Assembly: GCA_022925895.1 (NCBI GenBank)
Contig: JAKSYS010000370.1
Location: 1 to 60,297 of the forward strand
Direction: 5' to 3'
Length of the DNA: 60,297 bases
Origin: Fragilaria crotonensis
Lineage: Eukaryota > Bacillariophyta > Fragilariophyceae > Fragilariales > Fragilariaceae
Numbering within the stretch: the first letter of the stretch is position 1; each line of letters opens with the position of its first letter. Shown here piece by piece: positions 56,825 to 60,297 of this stretch. Below the pieces are notes generated by a model. The model was not told the origin of the DNA. It did no database searches and saw nothing but the letters and a program-made list of their open reading frames with translations. A program made the translations under genes and the position numbers.

Positions 56825-57866
56825 GTGAAGATGACCGAATACAGGTCATTGGTCGGTAAGATTATGTACCTGATGACAAAATTGGCACCAGACATTGCCA
56901 ATCCAGCAAGAGAACTGGCACAACATTTATCTAATCCAGGACACGAGCATTGGAAAGCGCTAGAACGATTGGTCGGACATATAAAGATGAAGCCATATGA
57001 AGGATTGGTGTACAGGAGACCAAAAGAGCTGAGACCGATATCTATTGTTGACTCAGACTATGCCAAGAACATAGACGACAGAAAGAGCATATCGTCCGGT
57101 CTACATACACTGGGTGGAACACTAGTACATTGGGAATCGAAAACCCAACATGTTGTGACTCTATCAAGTACAGAAGCGGAATATATTAGTTTGGCGAAAG
57201 GCGCATGTGAAAACAAGTTCATGATGATGATGCTTGACGAGGTCATGCGAAACCCATCAGAAGAAAGACTTATTGGAAAAATCTATGAAGACAATCTGGG
57301 AGCGATTTATTTGGTTAAGAACCAACATGTCGGAGCAAGAACAAAACACATTGATGTGAGGGCACATTTCATTCGAGCTAGAGGACACTGGATATTTGAA
57401 AGTGCAATTTGTTCGTTCAGAAGAAAATGCCGCAGACATTCTGAACAAGAACTGCCCTGACAAGTTACATACCAAACACGCCCAGAACATGAGAGCTGCT
57501 GATGGTCGCTGGAGGGAGGATGTCGAGGATAAGCGTTTACTAACCAACGACAGTACCGGTGAGGATGTACTGGCTGTGCAAACAGACAGACATCCAGCAC
57601 CGGAATCCCGCTTCCGTCGTGTGTACGCGGGAACTACGAACGGCATTCCGTTGGCAACGCGCACGATCCAGAATCTACAGTATCCGAACGACAGTAAATC
57701 GCCCGACAAGAAACTACAATTGTTTGATGATGTAGATGGCGATTGGACGACTGTAAGTAAGAGAGAAAGGAGAGTTAAAAGAGGAGTTAAGATCATCTCC
57801 AACCAAGACAAGAGATCCCTGTCTGGGAAGGTTGGCAGGACTGATCTGAGACAAGGAAGTAACTAA
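56825..57866 (+). pseudogene. Copia RNase H, reading on into the 3' LTR
   Basis: The RNase H runs SIVDSDYAKNIDDRKS, WESKTQHVVTLSSTEAEYIS and KIYEDNLGAIYLVKNQ to HIDVRAHFIRA, then shifts near 57400 to KVQFVRSEENAADILNKN. That last frame does not stop before the LTR at 57521. It crosses it for about 115 codons to TAA at 57864. The added part is charged (DWTTVSKRERRVKRGVKI). Confidence 0.85.
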
Positions 57867-57980
57867 AGTAGTTACAATATTTGGAACCGGAATTTAGAGT
57901 CGGTAGTATTGTCAGTTTATCTACAGTAAGGTAGAGTTAGTACGTGCGTACGAGGCAGGAGATATCTGGGATTCTCAACA
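57521..57980 (+). repeat. Copia 3' LTR, 460 bp
   Basis: Identical to the 5' LTR over the full length. The pol reading frame continues into it up to a TAA at 57864-57866. Confidence 0.95.
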
Positions 57981-57986
57981 TGCGAG

Positions 57987-58283
57987 CAACAGATACCGGA
58001 ATTGAGAAAAATGGTGGTGACATAAAGAGGAACGGAACCACAGCGCCGACTTCCATATGGTACCAGGGGTGGGTTACGTCTCGAAGACCACCTCTGCCTA
58101 AAGCTGGAAATGGACTCAGAAAACGCGACAGTGTTTGCATGTTCAGCGCCTGTTTCACGGAAAGTACAAACATTCGGATTAATGGTGGTGACTGGTAGGT
58201 CGTAGATACACTTCAGATGTTGTTAACGGCTCCGATGTAAGCGCCATTCACTCTCACTCTCCTAGCGCAGATCTTTTGCATTA
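57987..58283. other. Right flank of copia insertion, no gene
   Basis: Short spacer to the 3' end of the next gene. Nothing was recognised in it. Confidence 0.4.
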
Positions 58284-59153
58284 TTACCCGACCTGAGTTG
58301 GGATATCCGACAGTTTATGCAACAACCGGACGGCTGGATTGCCTTGTAATACCGGAAATTTCAAAACTCGTATGTAATCCCAACCATTCAGAGGTTGTTC
58401 CAGATTGACTTTCGTAAAACTCTCCAGCTGATCCACGTCATATCCTGGCGGTAACACAATCAAAGACCCCGTATTGGGTTGATCTAATCTCTTCAATTCG
58501 AACAATTCATTCCAGCATGTACTAAACAGTTCGCATTCTTGCATCAATACTTGAAACCGCGAAACAGCCAACATGCGTCGACCTTCTTCGATGAATTGCG
58601 CATCAAATTCATCATCCTCTTCGGATACGCATGGGATATCCAACAATGCCTGTTGCATGGCATCCAGAAATCCAGCCACAACTTGGCGCTCAGGCTCGCC
58701 CGTGGGAATGGCCTCCAACCGTTTCCAAGGAAACGCACTGCTACTACTGCTGCTGCTTGGCAGCAATGCGGATGTATCTAGAATCCCTTCATCGTCCACG
58801 GCGACTGCGGGAGTTTCCAAAAGAAAGCTCATGGCTGGGACGGTAGAATCCACAGCGAGAGAGCGAAACACGGGATGCCAATCGTAATTGGCCAGGAAAA
58901 AATCGCTCATGGCAGCATCGGCGGCGTCGAATCTTTCGAAGGCAAGATTCAAGCGGAGCCGTGAATCACCATGTGATGAAGCATCTGCAGCATTGGTGCT
59001 TCGGCTGAGACTCGTTCCATGGTTGGCACGGGTAGCTCCTCGGGTGGAAATGAAGGAGGATCCAAAACTCAAGACTGGCGAGATCAGTAGTTGTGAGAGC
59101 ACGACAACAACAGATGCATCCTTCATCCTCATATGCATGATTCGATGTAGCAC
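58284..59153 (-). CDS. Putative plastid-targeted protein of unknown function
   Basis: A 289-residue frame. Several Met codons lie at the start; the one at 59126 (MKDASVVVVLSQLLISPVLS) begins a signal peptide followed by FGSSFISTRGATRANHG, a Phe at the cleavage site and a Ser/Arg-rich transit-like stretch, the diatom plastid import pattern. The mature part has no domain I recognise: FLANYDWHPVFRSLA, a polyserine run, VVAGFLDAMQQALLDIPC and LIVLPPGYDVDQLESFTKVN. A similar arrangement is known from conserved hypothetical plastid proteins of diatoms. It runs toward the copia insertion, its stop about 300 bp from it. Confidence 0.65.
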   Translation of the reverse strand: MLHRIMHMRMKDASVVVVLSQLLISPVLSFGSSFISTRGATRANHGTSLSRSTNAADASSHGDSRLRLNLAFERFDAADAAMSDFFLANYDWHPVFRSLAVDSTVPAMSFLLETPAVAVDDEGILDTSALLPSSSSSSSAFPWKRLEAIPTGEPERQVVAGFLDAMQQALLDIPCVSEEDDEFDAQFIEEGRRMLAVSRFQVLMQECELFSTCWNELFELKRLDQPNTGSLIVLPPGYDVDQLESFTKVNLEQPLNGWDYIRVLKFPVLQGNPAVRLLHKLSDIPTQVG

Positions 59154-60297
59154 ACTAGTACTCGTGCAACACCTCGGCAGGGATACAAAGTGTCACAGAG
59201 CGTGGTTGATCGCTTCGAGACGTACTTTCGACTTTGGATCGCACACACGTTCGCAAAACTGCAGCCTGCAGATTTCGCTTCAATCGCGGAAAATGGCATC
59301 TGGAGTCGGAGCTTTCCGATGAATAGACGGAACACCTCAGAATTTTCGGCGTCCCAACTGTACAGCATTATTGTACTGGTACTGCGAAAATACGTAGTAC
59401 CCGTACGTAGAACGAATTTCGACGATCCGCACGGTCCAACGACGTACAGTACGAACTCCTACTAGTACAAGTACTACCGGTAGTAATCTGTACTCTGTAC
59501 TCCATCATAGCGCGAAGCACCAGGTACTGGAGTACAATTCACAATGATTGTATTCGACGTAAATCCAGAGATTGGTATCATTATCTGCACAGTCTCTTAC
59601 TAACATGTCCCATCATTTCATCCCTGGAATTTAAAGAAGAGGATAGCAAGGTCTGCAGTCTTTGGAGGCATTTTCCGGTGAAAATCCCCAAGGATTGTAA
59701 TCTGCCCCCTTTCTAGGCATGGATGAAACCTATATCTTCTTTATGGATTCTAGGTTCTTCGGTTCCAGTCGTGCTCGAATCAAATTGAAAGCGGGTCCAA
59801 GGGGATACCAAGCAAATGATGGTTAAGCTTGAATGCACTTCGACCACTGCCCCGAGGTAAGTTCAAAATACTACTTTATTGGTACGCAAATTTTGGCAAA
59901 CTATATACAATGGTTGAACATCGCCACTACTGGAGTATCTATACCGCTGACGTAGATTGAGTGCAACCCTGTGATCATGAATGCCAGTGGTTTTCACAAC
60001 TGTTTACCACGCTGGACGGCGCCGTCTACGTTTCCTGGGTTGCGCCTCCTCTCAATCTTACAATCATTAATTATGCGACTTGGGACAGTCGACAAGTACA
60101 CTCCGAGGACCCCTGCTTTAAAGGTATGAGTTGCGACTAGTGACACGAATTCTTAGAACTTAGCCTTCGTATGATATGCATAGTGGATAATGGTACTCGA
60201 ATCCAGACAAAGACTTCTCAGGAACCGCATCATTCGAATTCCAAGGCCGAATAGTTGTCACCCTCTATGAGTTCAATCTAATATCTGGAACAACAAT
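59154..60297. other. Intergenic to window end
   Basis: It includes the promoter of the preceding gene and GTAC-rich DNA at 59360-59530. No gene is supported in 59530-60297. Confidence 0.45.

Larger units (their letters stand above)
51651..57980 (+). mobile_element. Ty1/copia retrotransposon, CoDi-like, 6,330 bp, recent insertion
   Basis: Two LTRs of 460 bp (TG...CA) are identical base for base. They are flanked by a 6-bp target duplication TGCGAG (51645-51650 and 57981-57986). A polypurine tract GGAGGGAGGA (57511-57520) lies directly before the 3' LTR. Internal order is gag with two CCHC knuckles, protease, integrase, reverse transcriptase, RNase H, the copia order. Identical LTRs mean the insertion is very young, yet the internal frame is cut many times. 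Confidence 0.95.

Overview
This is a eukaryotic nuclear window, most likely from a diatom and probably a pennate one. The signs are short GT-AG introns (58 to 165 bp), two predicted plastid proteins with a signal peptide followed by a cleavage-site Phe, secreted proteins with Pro-Thr rich tails of the RPT type common in diatoms, a Ty1/copia element of diatom (CoDi-like) character, and intergenic DNA full of short GTAC-centred palindromes. The species cannot be told from the sequence alone.

Layout. (1) 0.4-14.1 kb and 27.9-39.1 kb hold six paralogues of a secreted right-handed beta-helix (pectate_lyase_3-like) family, called A to F here. They form three head-to-head pairs: A(-)/D(+), B(-)/E(+) and C(-)/F(+). 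The third pair is split by an 8.6 kb stretch of transposon-derived DNA. Minus-strand members A and B have two tandem helix domains, and C is a one-domain chimera of the two. Plus-strand members have one domain and a Pro-Thr rich tail. B, C, E and F share a promoter layout about 100 bp upstream of the start. (2) 16.1-25.0 kb is a decayed LINE-like retrotransposon on the minus strand (coiled-coil ORF1, endonuclease, reverse transcriptase, RNase H) whose catalytic box reads FVDG. (3) 30.7-34.3 kb is a two-gene PIF/Harbinger-like transposon, with a DDE transposase on minus and an intron-containing partner gene on plus, around an inverted array of 10-bp repeats. (4) 34.9-36.5 kb has two non-autonomous elements; one is a hAT MITE with an exact 8-bp target duplication. 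(5) 39.3-44.2 kb is ordinary genic DNA: a spliced ATP-grasp gene, a METTL21-like methyltransferase and a plastid-type SAM methyltransferase. (6) 44.73-47.40 kb is a complete hAT transposon with 23-bp TIRs and an 8-bp target duplication. (7) 48.1-49.9 kb is a tandem pair of Cys-rich secreted genes, the second broken. (8) 50.4-51.25 kb is the meiotic gene MND1. (9) 51.65-57.98 kb is a copia retrotransposon with two identical 460-bp LTRs and a 6-bp target duplication. (10) 58.3-59.15 kb is a putative plastid protein of unknown function.

Reading caution. Many coding frames are interrupted by one-base indels, mostly shortened homopolymers. The same fault occurs in MND1 and in the copia element whose LTRs are identical, so many breaks may be uncorrected long-read errors rather than gene decay. 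Entries marked pseudogene should be read with that in mind.
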